Made by a program: the position numbers and the translations under genes. Positions 52,780-62,696 of a stretch of 64,000 bases of DNA are shown piece by piece; positions within the stretch are counted from its first letter, which is position 1, and every line of letters begins with the position of its first letter. The notes beneath the pieces are model-generated. The model was not told where the DNA came from and searched no databases. It was given only the letters and a program-made list of their open reading frames with translations. The DNA is from Natronomonas marina (GTDB lineage Archaea > Halobacteriota > Halobacteria > Halobacteriales > Haloarculaceae). Location of the stretch: assembly GCF_024298905.1 (NCBI RefSeq), contig NZ_CP101154.1:1550001-1614000 (forward strand), written 5' to 3'.

Positions 52780-53613
52780 ATGCCACGGAACGTACTGGTG
52801 CCGGTAGACGGCTCACCGCTCTCGAACGACGCACTCGAACACGCCACGGCGACGTTCCCGGACGGCACGTTCACGCTCCTCCACGTCGACGACCCCCGGT
52901 ACACCGCGCCGGACGAAGACGTGTTGCGGCCCGAACGGGTGTTCACCGAGTTACTCGACGCCGCCGAGCAGCACGGCGTCGAGGTCGAAACCGAGGTTCG
53001 TGTCGGGCACCCGAGCCGCGAGATAATCGCGTTCAGCGAGGAAGCCGACGTCGACGATATCGTGATGGGGAGTCACGGCCGGGAGGGGGCGTCACGGATA
53101 CTGCTGGGTAGCGTCGCCGAGCGCGTCCTGCGACGGGCGCCGGTCCCCGTCACGGTCGTTCGCCCCCACCAGCGGCGGGGCGCGACGCACCACCTCGTCG
53201 CGATAGACGGCTCCGAACAGTCCGAGAAGGCCCTGGAGTACGCGTTCACGGTCTTCCCGGAGGTCGAAACGACGATACTCCACGCAATCGACCCGATGGA
53301 GACGTACTACGGCGAGGGGCAACTGGTCCACTCGGAGGCGGCCTACGAGGAGATCGAGCGGGACGCCGAAGCGTTGCTTGCGGACGCCCGGGAGTTCGCC
53401 GAGGAGCACGGCGCCGAGGTCACGACGACGACGGTCGTCGAGTGGGGACCGAATCGGCCGGCAGCCGCGATTCTCGACTACGTCGACGGCAACGACGTCG
53501 ACCATGTGATCGTGGGGAGTCACGGTCGGTCCGGCGTGTCGAGAGTGCTCCTCGGCAGCGTCGCCGAGACCGTCGCGAGACGGTCGCCCGCACCCGTTAC
53601 GGTCGTCCGGTGA
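52780..53613 (+). CDS. Tandem universal stress protein (two UspA domains)
   Basis: A 277-residue protein with two UspA units. Each begins with a strand and Asp-Gly-Ser (VLVPVDGSPLSNDAL, HLVAIDGSEQSEKAL) and ends with the nucleotide-binding G-x2-G-x9-G-[ST] motif (GSHGREGASRILLGS near 108, GSHGRSGVSRVLLGS near 247). ATP binding is likely. It sits just before the phosphate operon; a link to phosphate stress is only positional. Confidence 0.9.
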   Translation: MPRNVLVPVDGSPLSNDALEHATATFPDGTFTLLHVDDPRYTAPDEDVLRPERVFTELLDAAEQHGVEVETEVRVGHPSREIIAFSEEADVDDIVMGSHGREGASRILLGSVAERVLRRAPVPVTVVRPHQRRGATHHLVAIDGSEQSEKALEYAFTVFPEVETTILHAIDPMETYYGEGQLVHSEAAYEEIERDAEALLADAREFAEEHGAEVTTTTVVEWGPNRPAAAILDYVDGNDVDHVIVGSHGRSGVSRVLLGSVAETVARRSPAPVTVVR

Positions 53614-53770
53614 GGCTCAGTCCCGACTCGCCGCTGGCGTCGCCCTTCGCAGTCGCCGGGCGCCCGCCGTTCGCCCGCCCGAAAAATAGCGCTATATATC
53701 ACAATTTCTACTCGGGTGGAGCAAGTACCGGCTCGTACCGGACCGGTGACCACCGTATCGGGGGGTACCC

Positions 53771-53780
53771 CTATTATAAA
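53771..53780 (+). promoter_or_regulatory. TATA box of the phosphate operon
   Basis: TATTATAAAG lies 34-43 bases before the pstS start, right after the perfect palindrome GGGGTACCCC (53761-53770), which could be an operator or BRE-linked site. A second AT-rich element (CGCTATATATCAC) is at 53690-53702. Confidence 0.55.
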
Positions 53781-53813
53781 GTAGTTTAGTACTCTCTCGC
53801 GCCGGTTCTGGTG

Positions 53814-54953
53814 ATGACGCGTGATGAAACGCGGCTGGCGAATCTCGCATCGCGGCGCAAGTTCCTGATCACGACCGGTGTTGCGGGGATCGGGGCCGTC
53901 GCCGGCTGTACCGATCAGAGTAACCCGGCGGAGGACGACGAGACGCCGACCGACGCGGGGATGGGCGACGACGACGAGACCGACACCGAACAGGACGACG
54001 AGGCCTCGGGGACCTCGCCCCTGGAGGCCGGTGGCTCCTCGACGGTCTATCCCGTCTCCAACACCGCCTCGTCGTACTGGAACGCCAACCGGCCGGCCAG
54101 CGACTCCGAGTACTGGCCGCACGGCGAGTACGGCATCGACACCGACAAGAACCTCGCCGACTACTGGGCGGGCCTGTACGGCTTCGAACCGGGCGAGGAC
54201 GGCGACCCGCCGTTCACCGTCGCGGTCGCGCTCTCGCACTCCGGGACGGGCGTCGAGAAGGTACGCGACCAGAAACACGACATCGGGAACTCCTCGGGGA
54301 ACGTCGAGGACGAACTCCCCGACCGTGACAGCTACGAGAAGTTCGTCGACCACGTCGTCGCCGTCGACGGCCAGCCGCTCGTGGTCTCCCAGGAGATCGC
54401 CGACGCCGGCGTCGAGACGATCACCGGCGACCAGCTAAAGGACATCTACAAGGGCCGCGTCGACAACTGGAGCGAGATCGGCGGCCCGGACAAGGAGATA
54501 CAGGTCCTGGCCCGCGTGAAGGGCTCCGGGACGCGGACGTCGTTCGTCTCGAACGTCTTCGGCGATCCGAAGGCGAACACGACCGTCGACCAGCGGTTCG
54601 GCCAGAACCAGCGGCTCGCCCAGGCGGTCGCCCAGGCCGACAACGCCATCAGCTACCTCGCGTTGGCGTTCATCGACACCGACGGCCTCGCTCCGGTCGC
54701 CCTCGAGTGGGAGGGCACGACCTACGAGTACCAGGACGACCAGAACGGCCTGGACTCCAAGGAGTACCCGCTGTCGCGGGACCTCCACATGTACACCTGG
54801 GACGGCACCTCGATGAAGGAAGCCGCCTTCATCAACATGTGTCTCTCGGAGTTCGGCCAGGAGACGTTCGTCGCGCCGAACAACTACTTCACGCTCGGAC
54901 AGCGCCGCCTCGAGGAGCAGCGCGCGAAGCTCCCCGATCAGGACCCGGTGTAA
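53814..54953 (+). CDS. pstS: Phosphate ABC transporter substrate-binding protein PstS
   Basis: A 379-residue lipoprotein. A Tat signal (SRRKFLITTGVAGIGAVAGC) ends in a lipobox Cys, then an acidic spacer and the PstS-type fold: EAGGSSTVYPVSNTASSYWN and ALSHSGTGVEKVR for the phosphate loops, VAVDGQPLVVSQEI, GDQLKDIYKGRVDNWSEIGG and VKGSGTRTSFVSNVFG. It captures phosphate outside the cell and hands it to PstC/PstA. ATG 53814 was chosen over the GTG one codon earlier. Confidence 0.92.
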   Translation: MTRDETRLANLASRRKFLITTGVAGIGAVAGCTDQSNPAEDDETPTDAGMGDDDETDTEQDDEASGTSPLEAGGSSTVYPVSNTASSYWNANRPASDSEYWPHGEYGIDTDKNLADYWAGLYGFEPGEDGDPPFTVAVALSHSGTGVEKVRDQKHDIGNSSGNVEDELPDRDSYEKFVDHVVAVDGQPLVVSQEIADAGVETITGDQLKDIYKGRVDNWSEIGGPDKEIQVLARVKGSGTRTSFVSNVFGDPKANTTVDQRFGQNQRLAQAVAQADNAISYLALAFIDTDGLAPVALEWEGTTYEYQDDQNGLDSKEYPLSRDLHMYTWDGTSMKEAAFINMCLSEFGQETFVAPNNYFTLGQRRLEEQRAKLPDQDPV

Positions 54954-55049
54954 CGGCGGACCGAGGCCATTCGCTCCCGCGGCACGCGGCGGACGCTGGA
55001 CCGGCGGGTCAACGGAGCAGCCACGTTTTCAATCCATGCCAATTCAACT

Positions 55050-56159
55050 ATGACAGACGTTACAGGTGGTCTCATCGGGGCGGACGCCGACGATGGGTCG
55101 GTGCTCGCGGTCGCAGCGTCGGCGCTGACGCTCGTCGCGGCCATCGCCACGTTCCTGTTCCGGCCCGGACTCGCGGTGCCGGTGCTCGTGGCGTTCCTCG
55201 TCGTGACGGCGGTCGGGTGGGTGACCTACCAGGCGGCGGTCGCCCGGCTCCTGACGCTCGTGGCGACGATCCTGACCGTCCTGACCGTGCTATTCATCAC
55301 CCTGTTCCTGTTTGCGAGCGCGCTACCCGCGTTCCGGGAACACGGGCTCGGACTGTTGGCGATCCCGGTCGAGAACGGCGACGAACGCTGGTTCTTCTGG
55401 CTCCAGCACGTTCTCCCCGGGACGGATGCGATCTGGAACCCTCGGGGTGGTGCCTACTCGCTGATCCCCTCGATCTGGGGGACGGTCGTCGTGACGACCA
55501 TCGCGGGGCTCGTCGCGGGCCCGCTCGGACTGCTCGGTGCGCTGTTCATCGCCGAGATTGCCAGCGACGGCGTCCGCGAGGTCGTCAAACCCGGTGTCGA
55601 GGTGCTGGCGGGCATCCCCTCGATCGTCTACGGCTTCATCGGCTTCCAGGTGCTCAACGAGTTCGTCCAGCAGTCGTTCCTCGACGACGGTGCGAGCTTC
55701 TTCATCGCCGGCCTGGTCGTCGGCGTGATGGCGCTGCCGACCGTCGTCTCGGTCGCGGAGGACGCCCTCTCGAGCGTCCCCGACGCGATGGGCGACGGTG
55801 CCGTTGCGATGGGCGCCACCGAGTGGCAGAAGATGAAGAGCATCTCGATCCCGGCGGCCTTCTCGGGCATCTCCGCGGCCGTCATCCTCGGGCTCGGCCG
55901 GGCCGTCGGCGAGACGATGGCCGTCGCCGCCATCATCGGGGCGCTGTCCGCCAACCTGAGCGCGCCGCTGTTCGACCTCTTCGAGGCGAACACGACGCTG
56001 ACCAGTTTGATCGCGGTCAACTACGGGAGTGCCTCGGAGTCGACCGTGGACGTGCTGTTCGTCTCCGGCGTCATGCTGTTCGTCGTCGTCGCCAGCATGA
56101 GCATCGTCGCCCAGTACATCGAACGCCGCATGCAAACCAAACTCCAGGGGGACACCTGA
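55050..56159 (+). CDS. pstC: Phosphate ABC transporter permease PstC
   Basis: A 369-residue protein with about eight helices. The transport domain occupies residues 145-355, with EAA loop GATEWQKMKSISIPAAFSG near 252 that docks to PstB. GIPSIVYGFIGFQVL is the typical PstC/PstA helix. The first 140 residues contain extra helices. It starts 96 bases after pstS and ends 1 base before pstA. Confidence 0.9.
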   Translation: MTDVTGGLIGADADDGSVLAVAASALTLVAAIATFLFRPGLAVPVLVAFLVVTAVGWVTYQAAVARLLTLVATILTVLTVLFITLFLFASALPAFREHGLGLLAIPVENGDERWFFWLQHVLPGTDAIWNPRGGAYSLIPSIWGTVVVTTIAGLVAGPLGLLGALFIAEIASDGVREVVKPGVEVLAGIPSIVYGFIGFQVLNEFVQQSFLDDGASFFIAGLVVGVMALPTVVSVAEDALSSVPDAMGDGAVAMGATEWQKMKSISIPAAFSGISAAVILGLGRAVGETMAVAAIIGALSANLSAPLFDLFEANTTLTSLIAVNYGSASESTVDVLFVSGVMLFVVVASMSIVAQYIERRMQTKLQGDT

Positions 56160-56160
56160 G

Positions 56161-58812
56161 ATGAGCGACGCGTACGCCACCGAGACGACCCTCGTGAACG
56201 CGGAGTCGTCCGTGTACGACCGGATCATGGACGGCGTCATCGCGCTGTCCGTGCTCGGGTTCGGTATGGGGCTCGTCGCGCTCCCCGATGTCGTCTCCCC
56301 GGCAGCGGCGGGCGCCGAACTCGTGACGTTCCTCGGAACCCTCGTGGCCGTCGTCGCCGGGGGTCTCGGTGTGGTCGCGGCCGCCGACCGGCTCCGGGTC
56401 GTGACCGTCGACTCCCAGCGGGTCCGCGGTATCGCCGTCGGGCTCGTCGTCACCACGATCCTGCTCGCAGCCGTCGGGGCCACGTCCGGCGTGACCCTCG
56501 CGACGCTGCTCGGCGTGGTCCTGCTGGTGCAGGGGGTCGTCGTCGTCGGCGCCGGCGTCGTCTCCCGGTTCGACGCGGTCGACACCCAGCCCGACAGCTC
56601 GGCCGGGCTGCTGGCTGGCGGGCTGTTCGCCGCCGTCGGTCTGGCCGTCGGGGCGACGCTGACCGCGGGCGTGGTCGGGGTCGGCCCGGTCGCGCTCGGT
56701 GGCGGGCTCGCTGGCGCACTCGTGCTCGGCGGCGTCACCGTGTTTCCGCGCGAGGACCTGGGCTCGACGCTCCCGGTCGGGTTCGTCGTCGGCACGCTCG
56801 GCGTGGTCGTCACCACGGCCGCCATCGGCGTCGGCTGGCAGTGGGATCCGAGCGCCATCGACGGCGGCTTCACGGGCGGGGTCGTGATCCCGATTTTCGC
56901 CGTGTTCGGCTCGCTCGTCTCCGGCTGGGCGGCCGGGAAGTCACGCGCCGGCTTCGGTGCCCAGGGCCGGGAGTACGGCGCCTTCCTCGTCGTCTACCTC
57001 AACGGGTTCATGATGATCCTCGTGATGGTCGGCATCGTCGTCTTCGTGTTCAGCAAGGGCCTGGCCTACGCGTTCCACGGGTTCTCCGCCAGCGCACTGG
57101 AGCTGCTCGTCCTCCTGGTGCCGGTGTTCGCGCTCGTCACCGAGTTCGCTCGAACGCCGCCGGGACGGACGGAGTGGCACCGGGGCGCGAGGGAGCTGTT
57201 CCGCGCGGTCCCGCTCGCCGTCACCGGCGCGGTCGCCGCGCTGTTGACCACGGTGCTGGTGACGGGTGACCGGCTGGCCTACCCGTTCACCTACACCATC
57301 CTCACCGAGAGCCGCCAGTCGAGGACGCTCGACACCGCCATCGCGGTCACGCCCGAGTGGACCGTCGGCGGTCTCGCGCTGTTCCTCCCGACCGCGCTCG
57401 TGGCCGTCGTCCTCTATCGGGGGTACGGCTCGCTCGGGAACGTCGGCGAGTCGACCGAGCGCCTCGAGGCGGTCCGTACCGCGATTCCGGTCGGAATCGC
57501 TCTCGGCGTCGTGCTCGCTGGCGCGTTCCTGCTCTCGGGTCCGACCCCGGCCGGCCTTCCGGTCGGCGGCACCGTGGGCGCGGCCGTCGTCGTCGCCGGC
57601 GCCGTCGCCGCACTCCTGCTGGCCGCGCTCCCGGTGGCTGCCGTCGTGTCGCGGGACGGTCCGCTGGCCGACCGCGCACTCGACGCGGCGCCGCTGTACG
57701 TGGTCGGCGTGTTCGGTGGGCTCGGCCTGCTCGCGTCGGTGCTGGTGCTGCAGGCGCCCGCGCGAACGACGCCCGCCGTCGCCGGGATCGCTGTCGTCCC
57801 CCTCGCCGGCATCATCGCGGCGCTGGCCTCCATAGCGGCCGCCGGCGTCGCCGCGTCCGCAAACTACGGGAGCGACGACACACTCCGAACAAGGCTGCTC
57901 GGCGAGGAGACCGTCCTCGCACTGGCCGGCGGGTTCGGATACGCGGCCCTCGTCGGGCTGCATGTGTTCGTGACCGGTTCGGCGGTCCGTCTGGGCGGCC
58001 TCGCGGTAGCGACGAAGGGCACGCTCTCGTGGCCGATGACGATGCAGGCGTACATCCCGCTCGGGGCCGAACCCGGCGGCATCATGCCCGCGGTCGTCGG
58101 GACGGTGTGGCTGGTCGTCGGCGCGACGCTGTTCGCCGTCCCGCTCGGCGTCGGCGCGGCGGTGTTCCTCACCGAGTACGCAGAACAGGGACCGTTCACC
58201 GCGGTCGTGGAGGTCGCAACGAACGCGCTGTGGAGCACGCCGAGCGTCGTCTTCGGCCTGTTCGGTGCGGCGTTCATCCTGCCGCGAACCGGGAACAACG
58301 AGACGCTGCTGGCCGGAATGGTGGTCCTCGGCTTCATGCTGTTGCCGCTGGTGCTGATCACGAGCCGCGAGGCGGTCAAGGCGGTCCCGGACGAGTACCG
58401 CGACGCGAGCGCGGCGCTGGGCGTCTCCCGCTGGGAGACCATCAAAAGCGTCGTGCTGCCGGCGGCGATGCCGGGCGTCATCACCGGCTTCATCCTCGGC
58501 GTCGGCCGCATCGCCGGCGAGACCGCGCCGCTGATCATCGTGCTCGGCTCGACGCTGAACGCGACGACGGCCGTGAAGGTCATCGACGGCTTCCAGTTCG
58601 TCGGCCGGCCGCCGTTCGTCGTCAACGACCAGCTGCTGACGGCGTCGGCGGCACTGCCGACGCAGGTGTGGGCGGTGATCGCGGCCGGCGTCTCCGGCTC
58701 CCCGCAGATGGGCTGGGCGTCGGCCACGGTCCTGCTGATGGTCGTGCTGACGTTCTACGCGGTGGGCATCACGGCCCGGACCTACTTCCGGAGGAAACTG
58801 AACTATGAGTGA
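56161..58812 (+). CDS. pstA: Phosphate permease PstA with a very long membrane N-terminus
   Basis: An 883-residue protein, where a PstA of 280-550 is usual. The permease domain is residues 640-883, with [16 protein letters not shown] and EAA loop [19 protein letters not shown] near 748. Before it lie about 600 residues with some 16 hydrophobic helices and short loops, no soluble domain, and segments rich in Gly/Val/Ala. No second EAA loop is visible there. Length and position are supported by an unbroken frame and overlap with pstB. It may be a fusion to an unrelated membrane module or a lineage-specific expansion. Confidence 0.85.
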   Translation: MSDAYATETTLVNAESSVYDRIMDGVIALSVLGFGMGLVALPDVVSPAAAGAELVTFLGTLVAVVAGGLGVVAAADRLRVVTVDSQRVRGIAVGLVVTTILLAAVGATSGVTLATLLGVVLLVQGVVVVGAGVVSRFDAVDTQPDSSAGLLAGGLFAAVGLAVGATLTAGVVGVGPVALGGGLAGALVLGGVTVFPREDLGSTLPVGFVVGTLGVVVTTAAIGVGWQWDPSAIDGGFTGGVVIPIFAVFGSLVSGWAAGKSRAGFGAQGREYGAFLVVYLNGFMMILVMVGIVVFVFSKGLAYAFHGFSASALELLVLLVPVFALVTEFARTPPGRTEWHRGARELFRAVPLAVTGAVAALLTTVLVTGDRLAYPFTYTILTESRQSRTLDTAIAVTPEWTVGGLALFLPTALVAVVLYRGYGSLGNVGESTERLEAVRTAIPVGIALGVVLAGAFLLSGPTPAGLPVGGTVGAAVVVAGAVAALLLAALPVAAVVSRDGPLADRALDAAPLYVVGVFGGLGLLASVLVLQAPARTTPAVAGIAVVPLAGIIAALASIAAAGVAASANYGSDDTLRTRLLGEETVLALAGGFGYAALVGLHVFVTGSAVRLGGLAVATKGTLSWPMTMQAYIPLGAEPGGIMPAVVGTVWLVVGATLFAVPLGVGAAVFLTEYAEQGPFTAVVEVATNALWSTPSVVFGLFGAAFILPRTGNNETLLAGMVVLGFMLLPLVLITSREAVKAVPDEYRDASAALGVSRWETIKSVVLPAAMPGVITGFILGVGRIAGETAPLIIVLGSTLNATTAVKVIDGFQFVGRPPFVVNDQLLTASAALPTQVWAVIAAGVSGSPQMGWASATVLLMVVLTFYAVGITARTYFRRKLNYE

Positions 58813-59704
58813 AACGACACCCGAGACGGAGCGTACAGACGCCGGCAGCACGACGACCGGCGAGAGCGAAGAGCAGGTCCGGGACGCCTGGACCGACTAC
58901 CGGACCGGCGCCGAGACGAAGCTCTCGGTCGAGGACCTGAACGTCTGGTACGGCGACGACCACGCCCTGAAGGACGTCTCGCTGGACATCCCCGAGGAGT
59001 CGGTCACGGCGCTCATCGGGCCCTCGGGCTGCGGGAAGTCGACGTTCCTGCGGTGTCTCAACCGCATGAACGACCGCATCAAGAGCGCCCGCGTCGACGG
59101 GTCGGTCGAACTCGACGGGACCGAGATTTACGACCCGAACGCCAACCTGGTCGAACTCCGCAAGCGGATCGGCATGGTGTTCCAGTCGCCGAACCCGTTC
59201 CCGAAGTCGATCCGGGAGAACGTCTCCTACGGCCCCCGCAAGCACGGCGACATCGAGAAGGGACTGCTCGCGCGGCTGCTTGGCCGCGACGACACCGAGG
59301 CGGAGGCCGACCTCGTCGAGCGCTCGCTGCAGTCGGCCGCGCTGTGGGACGAGGTCGAGGACCGCCTCGACGACAACGCCCTGGGACTCTCGGGCGGCCA
59401 GCAACAGCGGCTCTGTATCGCCCGCTGTCTCGCGGTCGGCCCGGAGGTCATCCTGATGGACGAACCCGCCTCGGCGCTGGACCCCATCGCCACCTCGAAG
59501 ATCGAGGACCTCGTCGAGGAACTCGCCGAGGAGTACACCGTCGTCATCGTCACCCACAACATGCAGCAGGCGGCCCGCATCTCGGACCAGACGGCCGTCT
59601 TCCTCACCGGCGGCGAACTCGTCGAGTACGACGACACCGAGAAGATATTCGAGGACCCCGAGAGCCAGCGCGTCGAGGACTACATCTCCGGGAAGTTCGG
59701 ATGA
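58805..59704 (+). CDS. pstB: Phosphate ABC transporter ATPase PstB
   Basis: A 299-residue ATPase. Walker [20 protein letters not shown] (about 72), signature [17 protein letters not shown] (about 197), Walker [14 protein letters not shown] (about 217) and H-loop [14 protein letters not shown] are present. NRMNDRI is the PstB-specific segment. A 30-residue polar tail precedes it. Overlaps pstA by 8 bases and phoU by 4. Confidence 0.95.
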   Translation: MSETTPETERTDAGSTTTGESEEQVRDAWTDYRTGAETKLSVEDLNVWYGDDHALKDVSLDIPEESVTALIGPSGCGKSTFLRCLNRMNDRIKSARVDGSVELDGTEIYDPNANLVELRKRIGMVFQSPNPFPKSIRENVSYGPRKHGDIEKGLLARLLGRDDTEAEADLVERSLQSAALWDEVEDRLDDNALGLSGGQQQRLCIARCLAVGPEVILMDEPASALDPIATSKIEDLVEELAEEYTVVIVTHNMQQAARISDQTAVFLTGGELVEYDDTEKIFEDPESQRVEDYISGKFG

Positions 59705-60381
59705 GCATGGCCCGCGACACCTACCAGGAGTCGCTCGAGGAACTCCGAAGCGACGTGCTCGGGATGGGCGAGGCCGTCGTCCGGCAGGCCGACGGCGGGC
59801 TCGCGGCGCTGGAGTCCGGCGACGAGGAACTCGCCCGCGAGGTAATCGACGGCGACGACCCCATCAACGACCGATACCTCGAACTGGAGAGCGACTGCAT
59901 CGACCTCTTTGCTCTCCAGCAGCCGGTCGCCAGCGACCTCCGTTTCGTCGCCGCCTCGTTCAAGATACTCACGGACCTCGAACGGGTCGGCGACCTGGCG
60001 GCGAACCTCGCGAAGTACTCGCTGGCCGACGACGGCAGCAGCCTCCCCGAGGTCGGCGTCGTCGACATCGGCCGCGACGCGGTCGGCCTCCTCGAGCGGA
60101 GCCTCGACGCCTACGAGACCGGCGACTCGGCGGCCTGTCGGGCCGTCGCGGCCGACGACGACGAGGTCGACGCGCTCTGTCAGCGGGCCACCCAGCAGGT
60201 GGTCAGGGACCTCGTCGAACGGGAGGCCGGCAACGACCTCTGGACGGTCGAGGCGCTGCTGGACGACGTCTCGCGGCTGCTGTTGACCGTCCGGGACATC
60301 GAACGCATCGCCGACCACGCCGTCAACGTCGCGGCACGAACCCTGTACATGACCGAGAGCGACCCCGAACTCGTCTACTGA
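59701..60381 (+). CDS. phoU: Phosphate-uptake regulator PhoU
   Basis: A 226-residue all-helical protein with two PhoU three-helix repeats, each with the acidic metal-site motif ([19 protein letters not shown] and [18 protein letters not shown]). It restrains Pst transport when phosphate is ample. Its ATG overlaps the pstB stop, and its TGA shares one base with the next ATG. Confidence 0.92.
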   Translation: MSMARDTYQESLEELRSDVLGMGEAVVRQADGGLAALESGDEELAREVIDGDDPINDRYLELESDCIDLFALQQPVASDLRFVAASFKILTDLERVGDLAANLAKYSLADDGSSLPEVGVVDIGRDAVGLLERSLDAYETGDSAACRAVAADDDEVDALCQRATQQVVRDLVEREAGNDLWTVEALLDDVSRLLLTVRDIERIADHAVNVAARTLYMTESDPELVY

Positions 60382-61364
60382 TGGACCAACGCAAGATCCA
60401 GCAGGTCGGCAACGGGACGTACACGGTGTCGCTCCCGAAGGAGTGGGCCAGGGGCGTCGACATCGAGGCCGGCAGCGTCGTGACGCTGCGTGCCCACCTC
60501 GACGACCTGCTCGTCGTCCAGGCCGTCGAACCCGACGACGACGGGGCCCTCGACGTCGAGGTCGGCGACGAGGCGGCCGCCCGCCCCGAACAGCTGTTGC
60601 GGGCGGCCTACGCCGCGGGCATCGAGCGCGTCCGGTTCACCGCCCCCGAGGGGTTCGAAGACGGACAGAAGCGGGCGCTCAAGCGGGCCGCTCGCAACCT
60701 CTGTGGGCTGACCGTCGACACCGAGTCCGGGACGGCACTGTCGATGGAGACGCTGCTCGACTCCCGTGGCGTCTCCGTCCAGCAGTCGGTCCGACAGCTC
60801 ACCTACGTCGCGCTCGGCGCCCACGAGAGCGCCGTCGCGGCGGTGACCAGCGACGACCTCGAGGACCCGATTCCACAGGACGACCACGCCGACCGGATGT
60901 ACGCCCTCGTCGACCGGCACTTCCAGCGCGCGCTCGTCAGGCTCGAGGAAGTGGACGCCCTCGGACTGACTCGCCCGCAACTGTTCGGCTGCTGGCGGAC
61001 GGCCAGGGAACTGGAGCGGGTCGCCGACCACGCCGAGCGAATCGCGGCCATCGGGGCCGAACTCGACGCGCCAGCCCCGGCGACGGCCGACCGGCTGACC
61101 GCCCTCGCCGGCCGGACCCACGACGTCGTCGAGACGGCCGTCGACACCGTCCTCGACGACCCCGACAGGGCCACCGCCCAGCGCGCGCTGACCGAGCGGG
61201 ACGCGATCAGATCGGATGTCCGGGCGTTCGAGGCGGACCTCCTCGGCGGCGACGACGCCGTCCATCTCGTCCGGGTTCTGGACAGCCTCGAACGGACCGC
61301 CGAACACGGGGGTAACGTCGCCGAGGTCGGCCTCGGCATGGCTCTCAGCGGCGAATCCCTGTAG
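60381..61364 (+). CDS. PhoU-family protein with AbrB-type DNA-binding head
   Basis: A 327-residue protein. Residues 1-45 form an AbrB/SpoVT swapped-hairpin (IQQVGNGTYTVSLPKEWARG); residues 110-320 form PhoU-like repeats (CWRTARELERVADHAERIAA and VLDSLERTAEHGGNVAEVG). It could sense phosphate through the PhoU part and bind the pst promoter directly, replacing a PhoB-type regulator. This architecture is known in haloarchaea. Last gene of the operon. Confidence 0.88.
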   Translation: MDQRKIQQVGNGTYTVSLPKEWARGVDIEAGSVVTLRAHLDDLLVVQAVEPDDDGALDVEVGDEAAARPEQLLRAAYAAGIERVRFTAPEGFEDGQKRALKRAARNLCGLTVDTESGTALSMETLLDSRGVSVQQSVRQLTYVALGAHESAVAAVTSDDLEDPIPQDDHADRMYALVDRHFQRALVRLEEVDALGLTRPQLFGCWRTARELERVADHAERIAAIGAELDAPAPATADRLTALAGRTHDVVETAVDTVLDDPDRATAQRALTERDAIRSDVRAFEADLLGGDDAVHLVRVLDSLERTAEHGGNVAEVGLGMALSGESL

Positions 61365-61490
61365 GCCGTCGGGGTGCCGGCGGACGAGGGCCCGCCGCGC
61401 CGACCGCGGCACCTCTCCCCGACGATTCCCACCGGCCGGGAACCACCGCCGGAGTATTGCTGCCCCGGTTCCGATAGCGGAACCGACCAC

Positions 61491-61640
61491 ATGACCTACA
61501 CGCTCGAAATCAGCGACGAACTCAGGGAACGACTGGACGACCACCTCGAGGAGGGCGAATCGTACGAGGAGCTCATCACCGAACTGGTCGCCCTCTACGA
61601 GACCGATGGGGCGTTCCTCCAGGAAGGCTACTCGGAGTGA
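61491..61640 (+). CDS. Small ribbon-helix-helix-like protein (DUF7557-like)
   Basis: A 49-residue protein (MTYTLEISDELRERLDDHLE, then SYEELITELVALYET) with one strand and two helices, as in antitoxin-type RHH proteins. No toxin gene lies next to it. Probably DNA-binding. Confidence 0.6.
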   Translation: MTYTLEISDELRERLDDHLEEGESYEELITELVALYETDGAFLQEGYSE

Positions 61641-61703
61641 TCGGCGGGCGGTTCTCGCGGCGCCCTCCGGTTTCGAACCGCCGCCGACCGCCCGGGAGCG
61701 CCG

Positions 61704-61910
61704 CTACTCGGCGCCGCCCGTGGGGTTCTCGACGTCCTCGAGGTCCGCCCCCGGCGCGTTCTCCTTGACGCTCCGGAGGCCCTGCTCGCACTTCTGTCGG
61801 CTGGCGTACCCCTCACCGCTGTCGGCGATGATGTTCCCGTTGTCGTGGACGAGTCGCCAGCGCCACTGTCCCGCGCTGTCCTCGTAGAGTTCGAAGGTGG
61901 CTTGCGACAT
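61704..61910 (-). CDS. DUF1508/YegP-like small protein
   Basis: A 68-residue protein with one DUF1508 repeat (TFELYEDSAGQWRWRLVHDN, IIADSGEGYASRQKCEQGL, SVKENAPGADLED). The fold is known but the function is not. A monocistronic gene between plus-strand genes. Confidence 0.8.
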   Translation of the reverse strand: MSQATFELYEDSAGQWRWRLVHDNGNIIADSGEGYASRQKCEQGLRSVKENAPGADLEDVENPTGGAE

Positions 61911-62017
61911 GACCTAGCGTTCGGCCCGGCGGACCAAAAACGTCGGGCGTCGACGTTCCGATTTCCTGAGAACGGTCGCACGCTACAGGTCGCTGCGGCG
62001 TCTCTTTCGACCGAGCC

Positions 62018-62653
62018 ATGCCACCATCTCGTCGGTTCAGGGACCGGACGGAGGCGGGCGAGCGACTGGGCGAGGCGCTCCGCGAGCGGGACGTCGCGGT
62101 CGACCTCGTGCTGGCGGTTCCCCGGGGCGGTCTCCCGGTCGGGCGGGCCGTCGCCGACGCCGTCGGCGCCCCGCTCGACGTCGTCGTCGCCTCGAAGATC
62201 GGCGCGCCGGGCAACCCGGAACTGGCCATCGGCGCCGTCGCCAGCGACGGCAGCGTCTGGCGCAACGAGGCGGCGTTGCGTGGCACCGGCGCCGGCGAGG
62301 AGTACTTCGAGCGGGAGCGCGAGCTGGAGGTCGACAACGCCCGTCGGAAGGCCGACCGCTACCGGGGCGACCGCCCGGAACTCGACCTCGCGGGCAAGAC
62401 CGTGGTCGTCGTCGACGACGGCGTGGCCACGGGGTCGACCCTCCGGGCCTGCCTCCGGATGCTCGCCGAGAGCGACGCCGACCGCGTCGTGGTGGCGGTC
62501 CCCGTCGGCCCGCCCGACACGATAGCCGAGTTGCGAGAGACCGTCGACGAGGTGGTCTGTCTGGAGACGCCCGGTAGTTTCATGGGCGTCGGCCAGTTCT
62601 ACGAGCGGTTCGACCAGGTCTCCGACGAGGCGGCGATGGCCTACCTGGAATGA
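62018..62653 (+). CDS. Phosphoribosyltransferase-family protein
   Basis: A 211-residue type-I PRTase. The PRPP loop is KTVVVVDDGVATGSTLRA (about 126), preceded by VLAVPRGGLPVGRAVADAV and SKIGAPGNPELAIGAV. Substrate unassigned; similar stand-alone proteins are widespread. A 62-base gap before the start has no special features. Confidence 0.8.
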   Translation: MPPSRRFRDRTEAGERLGEALRERDVAVDLVLAVPRGGLPVGRAVADAVGAPLDVVVASKIGAPGNPELAIGAVASDGSVWRNEAALRGTGAGEEYFERERELEVDNARRKADRYRGDRPELDLAGKTVVVVDDGVATGSTLRACLRMLAESDADRVVVAVPVGPPDTIAELRETVDEVVCLETPGSFMGVGQFYERFDQVSDEAAMAYLE

Positions 62654-62696
62654 GGGCGACTTTTGGCGGCCTCCCGGGGGCGCTGCGGGACCACTG

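Noticed and set aside
55323-58851. Long minus-strand frames over pstC and pstA
   Set aside because: Antisense shadows with Ala/Thr/Arg/Asp-rich composition and no domain. The plus-strand genes are clear permeases.
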